Shown here one piece after another: positions 4,969 to 6,781 of a stretch of DNA of 6,781 nt. Position 1 is the stretch's first letter, and each line of letters begins with the position of its first letter. Source of the stretch: Actinomycetota bacterium (lineage in GTDB: Bacteria > Actinomycetota > Acidimicrobiia > Acidimicrobiales > Ilumatobacteraceae). Where the stretch lies: assembly GCA_026393655.1 (NCBI GenBank), contig JAPKZT010000101.1:1-6781 (forward strand), given 5' to 3'. The position numbers and the translations under genes are program-made. The notes below the pieces were generated by a model. That model did no database searches and was not told the origin of the DNA. It saw nothing but the letters and a program-made list of their open reading frames with translations.

Positions 4969-6781
4969 CAAGCAACGTCAATAATTCGCTAATTGAGATT
5001 CGCAACCTCTCAGTCACCTTCCCAAGTGAGGCTGGCATCGTTCAAGCGGTACGTGATATTTCGCTTGACATTCGTGCTGGCGAGGTGCTCGGCATCGTTG
5101 GCGAATCTGGTTCGGGTAAGACAGTAACTTCTCTCGCAGCGATTGGCTTGTTGCCCGATAGCGCAACAGTTTCTGGGTCGGTGATGTTCAACGGTGTGAA
5201 TTTGCTCGAGTTAAACGACGATCAGATGTCGAAATATCGTGGCAATGAAATTGCGATGATTTTTCAAGACCCGCTCTCGGCGCTCAACCCTGTGCATACG
5301 ATCGGGCGACAAATTGCCGAAGCGTTATTGATCCATAAAGAAATTTCAACTGAGGCCGCAAATAAACGAGCCATCGAGTTGCTCGAAATAGTCGGTATTC
5401 CACGACCAGCCGAGCGTGCACAGTCGTACCCGCATGAGTTTTCTGGCGGAATGCGTCAACGCGTGATGATTGCTCTCGCAATTGCTAACGAACCAAAAGT
5501 TTTGCTCGCCGACGAACCGACGACTGCACTTGACGTCACGGTGCAAGCACAAATTCTTGATGTACTTAAGACCGCGCGTGATATGACCGGCGCTGCAATC
5601 GTTTTGGTTACTCACGACCTTGGTGTTGTTGCGGGTATTGCCGATCGCGTTGCGATTATGTACGCAGGCAAAGTCGTCGAAATTGGCTCGGTCGACGAGG
5701 TCTACGCGCAACCAGCAATGCCTTACACGATTGGTTTGTTGCGATCGATTCCGCGACTCGACATCGCCTCGGGTGAGCGCCTGGTTTCAATTTCTGGCGC
5801 ACCTGTATCGCCAGTTAACTTGCCTATTGGTTGCGCATTTGCACCCCGTTGCCCAGCGGCAAGCGACGTGTGCACGGCGTCAACACCTGAGTTGGTTGCA
5901 CTCTCGCCGACTCGCATGACTGCGTGCACGCGACAGAGCGAAATTTTCGGCTTGCAAGATTCTGGAAAGTTATTTCAAGAAGGCCCCGCACATGCCGGTG
6001 TTTCATCGACCAGCGACGAGGTGGTTTTAGAAGTTCGCGGTTTGCAAAAAACTTTCCCGTTGTTGAAGGGTTCACTGTTGCGTCGCCGAGTCGGATCGGT
6101 TTATGCAGTTGATGGTGTCGACTTAGTTTTACGTCAGGGGCGCAGTTTGGCGCTTGTGGGTGAGTCTGGTTGTGGCAAAACTACAACGCTTCTCGAAATT
6201 TTAAATATGGTTGCACCTGAATCAGGAACGATTTCTATTTTGGGTCGTAATGTTTCTGAACTCACAAAGTCGGATCGTTTAGCGATGCGTAAAGATTTGC
6301 AGATTGTGTTTCAAGATCCTTTCGCATCGCTTGACCCACGCTTGCCAATTGGTGATGCGATTGCCGAACCGCTCGAGAACTTTGGCATGTCGCCACAAGA
6401 TCAGAATAAACGGATAATTGAGTTGCTTGAACTGGTTGGTCTGAACAGTGAGCAAGCCAGCAAATATCCGAACGAATTTTCTGGTGGTCAGCGTCAACGC
6501 ATCGCAATCGCGCGCGCATTGGCGTTGAACCCAAAAATTATCGCGCTTGACGAACCAGTATCTGCCCTCGATGTCAGTGTTCGTGCTGGTGTGCTCAATT
6601 TGCTCGCTGAACTGCAAGAAAAACTTAAGTTGAGTTACTTATTTGTTTCGCACGACCTGTCGGTGGTTCAACATGTTGCCGACGACATTGCGGTGATGTA
6701 TCTCGGCTCAATTGTTGAGTCTGGGCCGGTGCGCGAAGTCTTCGCTAATCCTCAACATCCGTACACGCAAGCATTGCTTTC
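4965..6781 (+). CDS. Fused double ATPase of the peptide/nickel ABC importer (OppD-OppF type), 3' end outside window
   Basis: Cytoplasmic ATPase carrying both nucleotide-binding domains in one chain; the frame is open for 605 codons to the window edge without a stop. Domain 1: Walker A GESGSGKT 46-53, Q101, signature FSGGMRQR 159-166, Walker B VLLADEP 179-185, TALD 187-190, H217. Then an OppD-type C-terminal region with C290, C296, C303 and C321 (C-x5-C-x6-C-x17-C). A linker at about 322-352 leads to domain 2: Walker A GESGCGKT 399-406, Q450, signature FSGGQRQR 505-512, Walker B IIALDEP 525-531, SALD 533-536, H563. Both sites keep the catalytic Glu (184, 530), so both look active. The window ends in the YTQALL segment that opens the second C-terminal region, so probably only a short part is missing. 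The start at 4965 is 10 bases after the permease stop, places LIEIRNLSV at the expected distance, and lacks a ribosome binding site. Confidence 0.95.
   Translation, partial: MTSNVNNSLIEIRNLSVTFPSEAGIVQAVRDISLDIRAGEVLGIVGESGSGKTVTSLAAIGLLPDSATVSGSVMFNGVNLLELNDDQMSKYRGNEIAMIFQDPLSALNPVHTIGRQIAEALLIHKEISTEAANKRAIELLEIVGIPRPAERAQSYPHEFSGGMRQRVMIALAIANEPKVLLADEPTTALDVTVQAQILDVLKTARDMTGAAIVLVTHDLGVVAGIADRVAIMYAGKVVEIGSVDEVYAQPAMPYTIGLLRSIPRLDIASGERLVSISGAPVSPVNLPIGCAFAPRCPAASDVCTASTPELVALSPTRMTACTRQSEIFGLQDSGKLFQEGPAHAGVSSTSDEVVLEVRGLQKTFPLLKGSLLRRRVGSVYAVDGVDLVLRQGRSLALVGESGCGKTTTLLEILNMVAPESGTISILGRNVSELTKSDRLAMRKDLQIVFQDPFASLDPRLPIGDAIAEPLENFGMSPQDQNKRIIELLELVGLNSEQASKYPNEFSGGQRQRIAIARALALNPKIIALDEPVSALDVSVRAGVLNLLAELQEKLKLSYLFVSHDLSVVQHVADDIAVMYLGSIVESGPVREVFANPQHPYTQALL

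Noticed and set aside
5346..5711. Minus-strand open frame of 121 codons opposite the fused ATPase, and a similar one at 6279-6617
   Set aside because: Both sit opposite the same ATPase regions (around the signature, Walker B and H-loop of each domain), so their mutual resemblance only reflects the homology of the two domains on the coding strand.

Overview
The window is an ordinary-looking stretch of bacterial chromosome, most likely from an actinobacterium (inference). The reasons are the suf gene order with a Rieske-type ferredoxin just before sufC, a fused two-ATPase peptide transporter subunit resembling the OppD of mycobacteria, a GTG start, and base composition that looks near half G+C by eye. 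An aquatic, moderate-GC lineage would fit, but the sequence does not settle the taxon. I saw no RNA gene, mobile element or CRISPR array.

Left part (1-1085, plus strand): the end of a SUF iron-sulfur assembly operon. A 103-residue Rieske-type protein is followed after 10 bases by sufC, the ATPase of the SufBCD scaffold complex. sufB and sufD would be expected to the left of the window. After sufC comes a 123-base convergent intergenic region with two related hairpin/A-run units, which act as a bidirectional terminator plus a second terminator for the gene arriving from the right. No sufS or sufU follows.

Right part (1209-6781): one ABC importer of the peptide/nickel (Opp/Dpp) family in divergent layout. 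The family 5 substrate-binding protein is on the minus strand (1209-2876). From a 189-base divergent control region the plus strand runs permease B (3066-4052), permease C (4049-4954) and a fused double ATPase (4965 to beyond the right edge). The binding protein would deliver substrate outside the cell, the two permeases form the channel, and the fused ATPase supplies both nucleotide-binding domains. Junctions are tight: a GTGA overlap between the permeases, then a five-codon mini-ORF bridging permease C to the ATPase.

Nothing here is clearly a new system. The points most worth a second look are a run of about five 10-base units ending on the permease B start codon, a binding protein with a signal peptide but no lipobox, a four-cysteine motif in the ATPase that in the OppD family can hold an iron-sulfur cluster, and the duplicated terminator with changed but still paired stems.
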